Counted from the stretch's first letter, positions 7,704 through 16,322 are shown. The stretch: DNA of 64,000 nucleotides from VAXT01 sp963774625 (GCA_963774625.1 CAVZFQ010000018.1:1-64000); one strand, 5' to 3'. The notes: generated by a model not told the origin, from the letters alone. Program-made: numbers and translations.

Positions 7704-8795
7704 ATGGCGACGGTGACCTCCCCTAGTCCCACGATCCAGGGCGAGTCGCTGTGGCCGCGGCTGGCGGACCTCCCGCTCGTCGTCGAGTCGTGCGAGTACG
7801 ACGGCCTACATGCAGTCCTCGCCAACGAGTTCAACCGCGTGACCACCCATGTGCGCCTGATCGGCGCCGGCGCCGACGGTCTCGGCGAGGACATCTCGCT
7901 GATGGAGGAGGACGGCACCTCGCTGCACGAGGCGCGGCCCGCGCTGGGGCTCGAGGGCGAGTGGACGCTGGCGAGCTTCTCCGACCAGCTCGCGACGCTC
8001 GACCTGTTCGTGAACCCGCCGGAGTGGGAGGGGGCGCCGCGCCTTCGCCGCTGGGCGTTCGAGTCGGCCGCGCTGGACCTGGCCCTGCGCCAGGCCGGAC
8101 GCGCCCTGCACGAGGTGCTGGAACTGGAGCCGCAGCCGCTGCGCTTCGTCAACTCGCTCGGCCTGGGCAAGCAGCCGTCGATCGAGCCGGTGCGCCGCCG
8201 GCTGGCACGCGCTCCCGGTGTGCGCTTCAAGCTCGACGCGGAGGTGACCTGGGCGCCTGAGCTCGTCGACGAGGTCGCGGCGACCGGCGCCGTCGACACG
8301 ATCGACTTCAAGGGCCAATACGGCTTCGAGGTCGAGGACCCGCAGGCGCTCGCGAACCTCTACGACCGCGTCATCGCGGCCTTCCCGGACGCCTACCTGG
8401 AGGACCCGCACGACCTGCCCGAGATCGCCTCGCGTCTCGCCGGTCACTTGCACCGCGTCTCCTACGACTCGCCGATCCGAACCGCGCAGGACATCGGAGC
8501 GACGCCGCTCGCGGCGCGCATCGTGAACGTCAAGCCGTCGCGAATCGGCAGCGTGCGCGAGCTGCTGGACGTCTACGCGCGCTGCGCGCGCGAGGGGCGG
8601 CCGATGTACGGTGGCGGCATGGGCGAGCTGGGCGTGGGCCGGGGGCAGATCGAGCTGCTCGCGGCGATTTTCCATCCCGACGCCCCCAACGACGTCGCCC
8701 CGAGCGCCTACAACGAGGACGACCCGGCGGGCGAGCTGCCGGCCAGTCCGCTGGATCCGAGCCCGGCGCCGAGCGGCTTTCGCCGGGCGGCGTGA
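7704..8795 (+). CDS. enolase-superfamily enzyme (mandelate racemase/muconate cycloisomerase-like)
   Basis: 363 aa. The capping domain is followed by a barrel with recognisable strand ends: FKLDAEVTW, TIDFKGQYG, YLEDPHDLPE, RVSYDSPI, IVNVKPSRIGS and YGGGMGELGVGRGQ. The Asp and Glu residues at strands 3-5 would bind Mg, and the lysine of KPSRIGS would be the base on strand 6. Substrate unknown; the family includes racemases, dehydratases and o-succinylbenzoate synthases. No linked pathway genes surround it. ATG at 7704, 100 bases after the tRNA hairpin. The next gene begins 33 bases downstream. Confidence 0.82.
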   Translation: MATVTSPSPTIQGESLWPRLADLPLVVESCEYDGLHAVLANEFNRVTTHVRLIGAGADGLGEDISLMEEDGTSLHEARPALGLEGEWTLASFSDQLATLDLFVNPPEWEGAPRLRRWAFESAALDLALRQAGRALHEVLELEPQPLRFVNSLGLGKQPSIEPVRRRLARAPGVRFKLDAEVTWAPELVDEVAATGAVDTIDFKGQYGFEVEDPQALANLYDRVIAAFPDAYLEDPHDLPEIASRLAGHLHRVSYDSPIRTAQDIGATPLAARIVNVKPSRIGSVRELLDVYARCAREGRPMYGGGMGELGVGRGQIELLAAIFHPDAPNDVAPSAYNEDDPAGELPASPLDPSPAPSGFRRAA

Positions 8796-8827
8796 GCGAC
8801 CTCCCAAGACAACTGAAAGAGGAACCC

Positions 8828-9571
8828 ATGACCACGCCAGCCCCGACCGTGACCGACCACGACGACTTCGAGCGACAGCTCCTCGAGCTGCGCAAGCGCG
8901 AGAAGGCGCACACCCGCGAGGGCGACGCGATCGCTGCGGCCCGGCGCCGGCTGCCCATGACAGAGGTGCCGCCGGACACCACCGTCATCGGCCCCGACGG
9001 CCCGGTCCCGTTCGGCGATGTCTTCGAGGGGCGCGACGAGCTGGTCGTCTACAGCCACATGTTCCACGACGGGAAGCCATGGGAGTCGCAGTGCGAGGGC
9101 TGCACCAGGAACTCCTGGAATATGGGGGACGCCGCCGACGCGGCCTACCTCAACGCCAACGGGATCACCTTCGCCATCCTCGGCGACGGGCCGTATGAGG
9201 AGATCGCGGCATTCCGCGACTTCATGGGCTACACGGCGCCGTGGTACTCCAACGCCCACCTCGACGACCCCACCGTGGGCGTCGCCGGCCGGATCTCCTG
9301 CTACCTGCGGCGGGAGGACAAGATCTACCTGACGTACTGGACGACCGGCCGGGGCGACGAGGTGCTGAGCCCCTCGTTCGGGCTGCTCGACATGACCGCC
9401 TACGGGCGACGGGAGGAGTGGGAGGACTCGCCCGAAGGGTGGCCGCAGCTCCCGACCCATTCCGTCTTGCGCACCGACGAGCACGGTGAGCCGATGGGAC
9501 CCGGAAGCGGCGGTCGACCGGCGCCCCAGTGGACGCGCCCGGGCGTCACCGGGGCTGGCGCAACCGGGTAG
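8828..9571 (+). CDS. DUF899 family thioredoxin-like protein (first of two in the window)
   Basis: 247 aa from the ATG at 8828, which has a GAAAGAGGA ribosome site 5 bases upstream; the earlier in-frame start at 8792 lacks one. The family fold is thioredoxin/peroxiredoxin-like. Visible are EKAHTREGDAIAAARRRLPM, the strand LVVYSHMF, a CEGC pair after WESQ (CxxC), and the FGLLDMTAYGRREEWEDSPE block near the end. The function of the family is not established; the CxxC pair suggests redox chemistry. A second member lies at 16323. The 3' end overlaps the convergent oxidoreductase gene by 26 bases. Confidence 0.9.
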   Translation: MTTPAPTVTDHDDFERQLLELRKREKAHTREGDAIAAARRRLPMTEVPPDTTVIGPDGPVPFGDVFEGRDELVVYSHMFHDGKPWESQCEGCTRNSWNMGDAADAAYLNANGITFAILGDGPYEEIAAFRDFMGYTAPWYSNAHLDDPTVGVAGRISCYLRREDKIYLTYWTTGRGDEVLSPSFGLLDMTAYGRREEWEDSPEGWPQLPTHSVLRTDEHGEPMGPGSGGRPAPQWTRPGVTGAGATG

Positions 9572-11186
9572 CACTACCTCGGAGGCGGCGCTGACCCAAG
9601 ATCTCGCGGGCGGCGTTGAGGCCGGGCGTGCCCATCACGCCGCCGCCGGGGTGGGCAGCAGCGCCGCATAGATACAGACCGCGGACGGGCGTCCGGTAGC
9701 GGGCGTAGCCGGGCACCGGACGGAAGGCGAAGAGCTGACCGGGAGTCATCGCTCCCTGGAAGATGTTGCCGCCGGTGAGGTTGAAAACGCGCTCGAGGTC
9801 GAGGGGCGTCAGGACCTGGCGGTCCAACACCGATCGCTTGAAGTTGGGTGCGTACTCGTCCAACAGGTCGAAGCAACGATCGGCGAAAGCTTCGCCCTGG
9901 TCGTCCCAGGACCCATCGCGAAGGTCGTACGGCGCGTACTGCACGAACATCGACATCAGATGACGGCCCGGTGGCGCGACCGTCGGGTCGACCACCGAGG
10001 GAATCGTGCACTCGATCACCGGCTCCGCGGAGGGGCGGCCGTACTTGGCGTCGTCGAACGCGCGCTCGATGTAGTCCTGGTCCGGACAGATGTGGATGGT
10101 GCCGCGATGCTGAAGTCCCGGCTCCGTCCCCGGCAGTGCCCGGAAGCTCGGCAGCTCGGCCAACGCGACGTTGATCTTCAGCGAGGCGCTGGCATAGCTG
10201 ATCCGCTCGACGTCGGCCACGAATGCCTGGGGGAGTACGTCTCGGTCGAGCAGAGTCAGAAACGTCACGTGGGCGTCGGCGTTGCTGGCCACGACAGTCG
10301 CGTAGAACTCGTCGCCGTCGGCCAGAGCGACGCCGGCGGCCTGGCCGTCGCGCACGAGGATGCGTGCTACCTCGGCGTCGCAGCGGATGTCGGCGCCGAG
10401 GTCGCGGGCGGCCGAGGCCAACGCCTGCGTGATCCCGCCCATGCCGCCGCGCATGTACCCCCACACGCCTCTGGCGCCGCCTCCCTCGCCCATGACGTGA
10501 TGGAAGAGCACATAGGCGGTACCCGGCATCGACGGGCTCGCCATCGCGCCGATGATCGCGTCGGTTGCCAGCGTCCCCTTGAGCTCCTCGGATTCGAACC
10601 AGCGGTCGAGGATCGGGCGCGCGGCACCGGTGAGGATCTCCACCGCCTCGCCGGCACCGTCGCCCAGCCTCCGGAAGGCGCGACCCAGCGAGAGCAGTGT
10701 CCGGAGGTCGCCGATTCCTGGCTTCAGCAGGTCGGGTGCTGCCCTCGTGAGCGTGGGCTCGACCACCGCGGCCACCCGTTCGAGCATCGCCTCGTACCGC
10801 GGATAGCGTTCGGCATCGCGCAGGCTGAACTTGCCGATCTCCTTGCGGGTCAGATCGGCGTCCGGGCCCATCAGCAGCGAGCTCCCGTTGGGGAACGGTG
10901 TGAACGAGGAGGGGTCTCGGGCGAGAACTTCGTAGCCGTAGGCGGCCAGCTTCAGATCGCGGACGATCGCCGTGTGGAAGAGGCTGTTGACGTAGGCGGC
11001 GGTGGAGACCTTGAAGCCGGGGAACGTCTCCTCCGTGACGCAGGCGCCGCCGACGACATAGCGCCGCTCGAGGACGAGCACGCTCAGCCCGGCTCGCGCG
11101 AGGTAGCACGCGGTCACCAGCCCGTTGTGCCCGGCACCGATCACGATGGCGTCGTAACGCGAGGGGCTCATGGCCTCAGCAATCAT
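9546..11186 (-). CDS. FAD-dependent phytoene desaturase-like oxidoreductase (PYROXD2-type)
   Basis: 546 aa. The N-terminal dinucleotide-binding motif is VIGAGHNGLVTACYLARAG, followed by LERRYVVGGACVTEE. A middle GGMGGITQALASAARDLGAD segment and the C-terminal GLYLCGAAAHPGGGVMG with GLNAAREIL complete the carotenoid-desaturase-like FAD fold. Length and motifs match the bacterial relatives of human PYROXD2 rather than true CrtI; no carotenoid genes are adjacent. The reaction is unknown. The start is ATG at 11186 or, six codons later, 11171. Divergent from the methyltransferase gene by 8 bases, so their promoters must overlap the two coding ends. Confidence 0.88.
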   Translation of the reverse strand: MIAEAMSPSRYDAIVIGAGHNGLVTACYLARAGLSVLVLERRYVVGGACVTEETFPGFKVSTAAYVNSLFHTAIVRDLKLAAYGYEVLARDPSSFTPFPNGSSLLMGPDADLTRKEIGKFSLRDAERYPRYEAMLERVAAVVEPTLTRAAPDLLKPGIGDLRTLLSLGRAFRRLGDGAGEAVEILTGAARPILDRWFESEELKGTLATDAIIGAMASPSMPGTAYVLFHHVMGEGGGARGVWGYMRGGMGGITQALASAARDLGADIRCDAEVARILVRDGQAAGVALADGDEFYATVVASNADAHVTFLTLLDRDVLPQAFVADVERISYASASLKINVALAELPSFRALPGTEPGLQHRGTIHICPDQDYIERAFDDAKYGRPSAEPVIECTIPSVVDPTVAPPGRHLMSMFVQYAPYDLRDGSWDDQGEAFADRCFDLLDEYAPNFKRSVLDRQVLTPLDLERVFNLTGGNIFQGAMTPGQLFAFRPVPGYARYRTPVRGLYLCGAAAHPGGGVMGTPGLNAAREILGQRRLRGSATRLRQPR

Positions 11187-11194
11187 GTAGAACG

Positions 11195-11983
11195 ATGACC
11201 CAGTACGTGCACGGCTACGGGACGCCCGAGCAGGAGCGGCTCGTAGAGCAGGCGGAGCACTGGCGCCACCGGCTGATCCGCGACGGCACTCAGCTCGAGC
11301 CGGGGACGCGGCTGCTCGAGGTCGGCACCGGCGCGGGTGCGGTACTGGGGGTGCTCGGGCAGGAATTTCCGGGCGTCCGCCTGACGGGCGTCGACATCGA
11401 GCCGAAGCAGCTCGAGTTCGCCCGGAGCCACCTCGAGCGGTCCGGAGTCGAAGCGACCCTCCTGCAAGCCGATGCGCTCGCGCTCCCGTTCGGGGACGAG
11501 TCGTTCGACCACGTCTGGATGATGTGGTTCCTGGAGCACGTCGCCGATCCGCCCGCGGCGCTGCGCGAGGCTAGGCGCGTCCTCGTTTCGGGCGGCGCCA
11601 TCACAGCGATCGAGGTCGACTACTCGACGGCTCGGGCCGAGCCGTCGACGCCTGCGATCGAGTCCTTGTTCAGCGCGATGGTCCAGGGCATGGCAGCCTC
11701 GGGCTGGAGCGACGCCGGCACGCGGTTGCCCGGCTGGCTCCGCGAAGCCGGCTTCCGCGAGGTCGACGAGGGCGAGCGGCCGTTCTGGTGGCAGGGCGAA
11801 GACCTGTCTCTCGAGGCACAGTACGCGGCCGACGTGTTGGAGAGCGCGCTCGACGCGATCGCGCAGCTGCCCGGCGTCGCCGAGGAGGAGTTGCGCGCGG
11901 GGCTGGAGGACCTACGCCACCTCGCAGATCAGCCAGGCGCGGGCCTCGGCTGGGTCGTGCACAAGTCGACGGCTATGCGCTAG
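11195..11983 (+). CDS. class I SAM-dependent methyltransferase
   Basis: 262 aa. The SAM site is clear: LLEVGTGAGAVLG (motif I), LTGVDIEPKQLEFAR (acidic loop), LLQADALALPFGDESFDHV (motif II) and LREARRVLVSGG (motif III). A C-terminal part with WWQGEDLSLEAQY and acidic helices should bind the substrate, which cannot be named. It resembles UbiE/Coq5-like small-molecule methyltransferases. It begins 8 bases from the divergent oxidoreductase start, and its end is 24 bases from the convergent glycosylase gene. Confidence 0.87.
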   Translation: MTQYVHGYGTPEQERLVEQAEHWRHRLIRDGTQLEPGTRLLEVGTGAGAVLGVLGQEFPGVRLTGVDIEPKQLEFARSHLERSGVEATLLQADALALPFGDESFDHVWMMWFLEHVADPPAALREARRVLVSGGAITAIEVDYSTARAEPSTPAIESLFSAMVQGMAASGWSDAGTRLPGWLREAGFREVDEGERPFWWQGEDLSLEAQYAADVLESALDAIAQLPGVAEEELRAGLEDLRHLADQPGAGLGWVVHKSTAMR

Positions 11984-12007
11984 CTCCTGGCTCGTCAGCG
12001 GCGGTTC

Positions 12008-13036
12008 TCACGTGTTCCAAACCACCTCGATCGGCCGGTCGAGGCCTGGAAGCGGCAGGGAGTTGGCCTCGGTCTCGATCGCGTCGCGCGTTCCACGCGA
12101 GAGACGTGACCAGGCGTCGATCCGTACGGTGTGGTGCGCCCGTCTCCAGGTCCCGCGGATCTCGCCGTCGACGAGGAGCGCGCCTGGCCACACGCGGGGC
12201 GTCCAGAGACGCTGCCGCTGATCCCCGCGCGGAACGAGAAGCGTCCGCTCTGCTCCGTCGAGCAGAAAGTAGGCATCGCCGCTCGGCAGTAGGCGCGCGG
12301 GTGCCGCGACCGTCGGACCGGCGAGCATCGCCGACTCATCTTCCGCGAGCAACCATTCGTCGCCGAGCGGCGATCGAACCGGCAGCAGTGATGCCTCGAG
12401 GGACGCGAATGCGTCACTTGCCGACCGCCGAGAGATCCCTGCCCAGCGGGCGAACCCGTGAGCTGTGGCGGGTCCGAAAATGTGGACGTAGCGTCGAGCG
12501 AGCTCACGACGCGCGTCGGCAGGGTCGACCTCCGCGGCGACGACCGTCCAAACGGTCGGCGCACGCGCGCCATCCCAGCGGATGGCGACCGTGCCCGTCG
12601 TCGCGGCATACCTGATCGCGTTGCCGACGCCGAGAGGTCGCGCAACCTCGCGGTCCGTCATCCGCGTGCCGTCGAGGTGGGCGTGCAGCCGCTCAGCCAT
12701 GCGCTCGGCCCGCAGCCGGCCCTTCGCGTTGTCGGGAAGCCTTCCGAGCGAGAACAGCGCGAAGTCGCGCTTCGCGACGACATAGGTGTTGTAGCGAGGG
12801 CCCCACAGCTGGGCGAGCGAAGGGTGCTCCCACGTCGACGACTCGATTCCATCTACCCGCGCGTGCAATGAGAGCAGCGCGGCTCTCGGCATGCTGTCCT
12901 GCAGGCCGGCCCACGCCGCCCGCCGCAGTGACTGCGTGCCCATCGGCAATCGCTCGTCGAGCGCGCCGACTCGTCGTCGGAACGCCAGGATCTGCTGCCG
13001 CGTGACCCTGAGTCGCGATTCCACCGAGCTCGCCAT
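12008..13036 (-). CDS. AlkZ-like winged-helix DNA glycosylase family protein
   Basis: 342 aa belonging to the HTH_42 (AlkZ/YcaQ) superfamily of proteins with tandem winged helices, some of which excise alkylated bases or unhook interstrand cross-links. Supporting segments are the N-terminal LRVTRQQILAFRRR, SSTWEHPSLAQLWGPRYNTYVV, the helical RELARRYVHIFGPATAHGFARWAGIS typical of the family, and the C-terminal LLVDGEIRGTWRR followed by IDAWSRLSRGTRDAIE. Catalytic activity is not proven for all members, and the QxQ/QxD site was not located with confidence. ATG at 13036. Divergent from the tyrosinase gene by 126 bases. Confidence 0.75.
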   Translation of the reverse strand: MASSVESRLRVTRQQILAFRRRVGALDERLPMGTQSLRRAAWAGLQDSMPRAALLSLHARVDGIESSTWEHPSLAQLWGPRYNTYVVAKRDFALFSLGRLPDNAKGRLRAERMAERLHAHLDGTRMTDREVARPLGVGNAIRYAATTGTVAIRWDGARAPTVWTVVAAEVDPADARRELARRYVHIFGPATAHGFARWAGISRRSASDAFASLEASLLPVRSPLGDEWLLAEDESAMLAGPTVAAPARLLPSGDAYFLLDGAERTLLVPRGDQRQRLWTPRVWPGALLVDGEIRGTWRRAHHTVRIDAWSRLSRGTRDAIETEANSLPLPGLDRPIEVVWNT

Positions 13037-13162
13037 CAGCTCAATACCCTAGGAGGCGCGTACGGAGGACGCCGACAAGGTCTTGACCGCCTTCGCGGCG
13101 GGGAGTAGCGTCGCCCTCGCCGCCGACATGTGTAGACCGATGGCCGCAATCGGCACCGCAGG

Positions 13163-13960
13163 ATGAGCGCTCGAGCGCCTGTAGCCCTCAGCTCGCAGGC
13201 GCGCGCCTGGCGCCACCGGAAGAACGTCGAAGCGCTGACCGCAGCTCAGCTTGCGACGCTCAGGAAAGGGTTCGGGGCGATGCAGGCCATCAGTGACGAC
13301 CGTGGCTTCGGTCACTGGGCAGGCATCCACGGACTGCCGCTGCCGATGTACTGCCAGCACGGCACCAGGATCTTCCTCCCCTGGCACCGCGCTTACCTCT
13401 ACTTCTTCGAACTGGCGATGCGCGATCAGGTCCCGGAGGCCGTGCTCGCCTGGTGGGATTGGACATCGACGGCCTCGCACACCTCCGGCCTCCCTCCGGC
13501 CTTTGCGCGGGTCCGAGTCGACGGCAAGGCGAACCCGCTCAACCGCTCGCAGGTCCCGCCGGCCGCGCGCATCAACGGCCAGCCGCGCCAGACCTCGCGC
13601 GCTCCCGGCCAGCCCGCAGGCCTACCGAGTGCCGCCACGGTCCAGAGCGTCCTTGCCCTTGCCGACTTCCTGGACTTCCAGACCCAGCTCGAGAATCTGC
13701 ACGGCGCCGTGCACGTCTGGGTGGGCGGCACGATGGGCCAGATCCCCTGGGCTGCCTACGACCCGATCTTCTGGGCGCACCACGTGATGATCGACCGCCT
13801 TTGGCGGCTGTGGCAGATCCGACACCCGAACCCGCACATGGCGAGCGACCTCTTGAACCAGGCCCTGCCCCCCTTCCCGATGACGGTCGCGGAGACGCTC
13901 GAGATCAAGACCCTGGGCTACCGCTACGCCTCGGCGACTGCACACGCGGTGGTGAACTAG
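13163..13960 (+). CDS. tyrosinase (type 3 copper monooxygenase)
   Basis: 265 aa. Copper-A site: GHWAGIHG (His 51/56) and CQHGTRIFLPWHRAYLYFFE (His 66 and His 75, nine apart as expected). Copper-B site: LENLHGAVHVWVGG (His 180 and His 184) and DPIFWAHHVMIDRLWRLWQ (His 206/207). Tyrosinases oxidise phenols to o-quinones. No signal peptide is seen, so secretion would need a partner or another route. The next gene starts 2 bases after the stop and is a probable accessory protein. ATG at 13163 with a weak GCAGG site. Confidence 0.92.
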   Translation: MSARAPVALSSQARAWRHRKNVEALTAAQLATLRKGFGAMQAISDDRGFGHWAGIHGLPLPMYCQHGTRIFLPWHRAYLYFFELAMRDQVPEAVLAWWDWTSTASHTSGLPPAFARVRVDGKANPLNRSQVPPAARINGQPRQTSRAPGQPAGLPSAATVQSVLALADFLDFQTQLENLHGAVHVWVGGTMGQIPWAAYDPIFWAHHVMIDRLWRLWQIRHPNPHMASDLLNQALPPFPMTVAETLEIKTLGYRYASATAHAVVN

Positions 13961-13962
13961 GT

Positions 13963-14490
13963 ATGGCGCCGACGCTCAAACTCTCACGGCCCGAACCAAC
14001 GGAGGAGTTCACCCGTGCCGACCTCGAGTTTCGGGGTGTTGACCACTCAGGCCCCTCCTTCGAGGCCCGGGTGTTCTTCGACAACGCACGGGCCGACGAT
14101 GCGACCGAGAAGGATGCGGAGTCCGGGTACGCCGGCTCCTTCTACGTCTTCGGACACGGCGGCTGCTTCGGCGAGCTCGGCCATTGCGATGTCCAGGATG
14201 CGCCGCGTGGGCTCTACGACCGCCGGCCTCCCCACCAACTCACGCCGCAGTTCAAGACGGTGATCGTCACGGAGGCGCTCAAGCGCGTCGCCCAGACCGG
14301 CGCCCGGAAGGATTTCACGATCACGATCGTCGCCCTCCTCGCAAACGAGCCACGTTCTCGCAAGGCACAAGACGACCCGCTTCAGTTCGAAAGCGTCAGC
14401 CTCATCACCTACCAAGACCCATCGGCCGCCGGGATCCCGCTGCCCCAGCAGATCGGTGCGCCGCCGAGTGTGGGGGACGCCGCGCTCTAG
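13963..14490 (+). CDS. tyrosinase-linked small protein with a His/Cys cluster
   Basis: 175 aa, beginning ATG at 13963, two bases after the tyrosinase stop, so the pair is almost surely one operon. The predicted sheet-rich sequence resembles the C-terminal beta-sandwich found fused to tyrosinase domains in plant polyphenol oxidases (VDHSGPSFEARVFFDN, then AGSFYVFGHGGCFGELGHCD). The latter holds His 65, Cys 68, His 74 and Cys 75, a compact set that could bind copper. No signal peptide or membrane segment. It may be a shielding domain or copper chaperone for the tyrosinase; that role is inferred from context. Confidence 0.7.
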   Translation: MAPTLKLSRPEPTEEFTRADLEFRGVDHSGPSFEARVFFDNARADDATEKDAESGYAGSFYVFGHGGCFGELGHCDVQDAPRGLYDRRPPHQLTPQFKTVIVTEALKRVAQTGARKDFTITIVALLANEPRSRKAQDDPLQFESVSLITYQDPSAAGIPLPQQIGAPPSVGDAAL

Positions 14491-14909
14491 GCGGACGGCG
14501 TGGTCAGGCTTGGTGCGGCGACCGCTTGTCGAATCGCCGCGACGATCGCAGCGGGGTCTGCGCCTTTTTCGACGTAGCTCGTTGCTCCGAGCGCCAGCAC
14601 TTCTTCGGCGACGTTTGCGCTGGTAAAACCGGACAGGACGACGATCCGAGCGTCGGGCGCCACACGTCGGAGCTCGGGTAGGGCCTCGAGGCCGCTGCGC
14701 TTCGGCATCGCAAGGTCGAGCAGGATCACGTCGGGCTGTAGTGCTATCGCCTCGACGATTGCTTCGTTGCCGTCGGCGGCCTCCCCGACGACTCGCAGGG
14801 CAGGGTCGTCGGCCACGACCGTGGCGAGCAGCGTGCGGATCGCGTCATTGTCGTCGCAGATGAGCACGCAGGTAGGCGTGTCCCCCGCCGCAGCCGATCC
14901 GTTGATCAT
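14487..14909 (-). CDS. single-domain response regulator
   Basis: 140 aa with one receiver domain and no output domain. The acidic pair is DD (19-20), the phospho-acceptor Asp 65 lies in VILLDLAMPK, the switch Ser is in IVVLSGF, and the conserved Lys is in TSYVEKGADP. It is the second gene of a pair: its ATG overlaps the stop of the upstream sensor-like gene (ATGA at 14906-14909). Lacking an output domain, it probably acts by protein contact or as a phosphate relay. The 3' end overlaps the convergent tyrosinase-partner gene by 4 bases. Confidence 0.9.
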   Translation of the reverse strand: MINGSAAAGDTPTCVLICDDNDAIRTLLATVVADDPALRVVGEAADGNEAIVEAIALQPDVILLDLAMPKRSGLEALPELRRVAPDARIVVLSGFTSANVAEEVLALGATSYVEKGADPAAIVAAIRQAVAAPSLTTPSA

Positions 14910-15574
14910 GTCGGCGTGGGCGCCGAGTCGCGAATCAAGTCGCGAAGCGGCACTCCTTGTTTTCCAAGCTCGTCGAGTGTTCTGCTGACAATTGCGCGGG
15001 TGTTCTCGAGTGCCTCGATCAACGCTTCTCGTGATTCCTCGGTTCGATCGAGCTCGAGGGCCAGATGGGCTACGGACAGGGACTGCACGACGCCGTCGTG
15101 GAGCTCGAGCACGTGTCGCTGCTGTGCCTTCATGCGATCGCTCTCACGCAGTGCGTCGGCGTTCCGGCGTTCGAACGCTCCCTGCAGATGCTGGTAATCG
15201 CCGAACCGGCGCAAGGTGATGTCGATGGCGCTCTGCAGCTCTTCCGGCCGGCTGTCGACGATGTAGGCGAAGACGCCGCGTGACGCCGCCTCGTTCACCC
15301 ACTCCCCGTCGTAGGCGTCCAGCAATGCGATCACCGGGCAGAACGCCTCCGACACGATCTCTGAAATCTGGTGCAGCGCGTGTTCGGCGTTCTCGCCGAG
15401 CCCGACCAGAGCGACATCCGGACGTTCCCGCGCGGTGACGGCTGCGACGTCCTTGACGTGGATCTCGCGTGCGATCACCTCGTGCCCGAGCCCGGTCACC
15501 ACCTGAGCGAGCAGCTCGAGGCGATCCGAGCGCTGATTCGCGATCAAAACGCGAAGGTGATGGATTCCGTCCAT
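14906..15574 (-). CDS. degenerate receiver fused to a DHp-like helix pair
   Basis: 222 aa. Residues 6-122 have the receiver fold but not its chemistry: the acidic pair is replaced by NQ (IANQRSD) and the phospho-acceptor position reads VALVGLG with no Asp. Residues about 130-205 are two long helices containing QQRHVLELHDGVVQSL, which resembles the phospho-acceptor box of HisKA_3 kinases (His 159 followed by Asp 160). There is no ATPase domain. It may be a phosphotransfer or dimer scaffold for the single-domain regulator encoded next, whose start overlaps its stop. ATG at 15574. A TTGTAA palindrome lies about 90 bases upstream. Confidence 0.75.
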   Translation of the reverse strand: MDGIHHLRVLIANQRSDRLELLAQVVTGLGHEVIAREIHVKDVAAVTARERPDVALVGLGENAEHALHQISEIVSEAFCPVIALLDAYDGEWVNEAASRGVFAYIVDSRPEELQSAIDITLRRFGDYQHLQGAFERRNADALRESDRMKAQQRHVLELHDGVVQSLSVAHLALELDRTEESREALIEALENTRAIVSRTLDELGKQGVPLRDLIRDSAPTPT

Positions 15575-15660
15575 GCGTGCCTTCCCTGGCGGATAGGGGC
15601 AACGAGAACGGGCGCAGAGGAGTGATGCAGCCTAAGAGGACGCCTCGCCTGGAATGCCAA

Positions 15661-15678
15661 TTGTAACACTTTTTACAA
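15661..15678. promoter_or_regulatory. TTGTAA-N6-TTACAA inverted repeat in a 323-base intergenic region
   Basis: A perfect 6-6-6 palindrome lies 87 bases upstream of the leftward signalling pair and 220 bases upstream of the rightward 15898 gene. It is the most AT-rich spot of the non-coding stretch 15575-15897, in which nothing else definite was seen. A regulator-binding site or part of a promoter is likely. Confidence 0.45.
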
Positions 15679-15897
15679 GTTCTCGACCCGCCGCCAAGAC
15701 CCTCTCCGACTCAAAGCAGAGGCGTTTCGACACGCTCGACGGAACGCTGCTACGTTGAGTCCATCGCGTTTGGCTCTAGCGTTGTAGCCGCCGAGGCACT
15801 GCACCCTTCCTCTTCGTCTGTCACACGTTGCCTGAGCGCAGCAGGAGCTCGTCTTGGGCTCCCTGCCCTGTGAGACGAACAAGAAGGAGCATCACCT

Positions 15898-16206
15898 ATG
15901 CATGCGACCATTCGCCGCTACGACGGTGTGGACCAGAATCGCGTCGTCGAGCTGACCGACAAGGTCAACGAGACCCTCGTCCCCAAGCTGAGCGAGCTCG
16001 AGGGCTTCAAGGGCTACTACCTGATCGAGGCCGGCAACGGCATCTGGAGCTCACTCGGGATCTACGAGACGTCCGAGCAGGCTGACGAGTCGACGAAGGT
16101 CGCCGAGAGCTGGATCCGCGACGAGGACCTTCAGTCCGCGTTCCCGAACCCGCCCAAGATCACGAGCGGGACGGTTGTGACGCACAGCAACGGCGTCACC
16201 GTCTAG
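15898..16206 (+). CDS. small stress-responsive/ABM-like dimeric barrel protein
   Basis: 102 aa. The sequence pattern (MHATIRRYDGV at the start, LVPKLSELEGFKGYYLIEAG, IWSSLGIYETSEQADEST, ESWIRDEDL) fits the ferredoxin-like alpha+beta barrel shared by antibiotic biosynthesis monooxygenases and related small proteins. No catalytic residue can be named. ATG at 15898 follows the strong site AAGAAGGAG at good spacing. The gene is single, preceded by a long non-coding region and followed by a strong hairpin, so it is probably its own transcription unit. Confidence 0.8.
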   Translation: MHATIRRYDGVDQNRVVELTDKVNETLVPKLSELEGFKGYYLIEAGNGIWSSLGIYETSEQADESTKVAESWIRDEDLQSAFPNPPKITSGTVVTHSNGVTV

Positions 16207-16230
16207 CACCACCACAGAACTGATTCGCTG

Positions 16231-16259
16231 GGGAGGGCCCGCAGGACCGGGGCCCTCCC
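16231..16259 (+). terminator. strong hairpin after the ABM-like gene
   Basis: GGGAGGGCCC (16231-16240) pairs perfectly with GGGCCCTCCC (16250-16259) around a 9-base loop, 25 bases after the stop at 16206. A short TTCG rather than a U-tract follows. Confidence 0.65.
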
Positions 16260-16322
16260 TTCGCGTTCCCGGTCCCCCACCGGTACTACTTCGCCTCGAT
16301 GCAACCAAAGGAGGCGAGGGCG

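Noticed and set aside
13453..13962. Upstream extension of the 13963 frame to give a 345-codon protein
   Set aside because: The upstream part runs inside the tyrosinase gene in another frame and is composition-biased; ATG 13963 begins the conserved sequence.
15625..15666. Possible 13-codon leader peptide ending at the TTGTAA palindrome
   Set aside because: It has a passable ribosome site, but the next plus-strand gene is 230 bases away and no attenuator stem pair was found.
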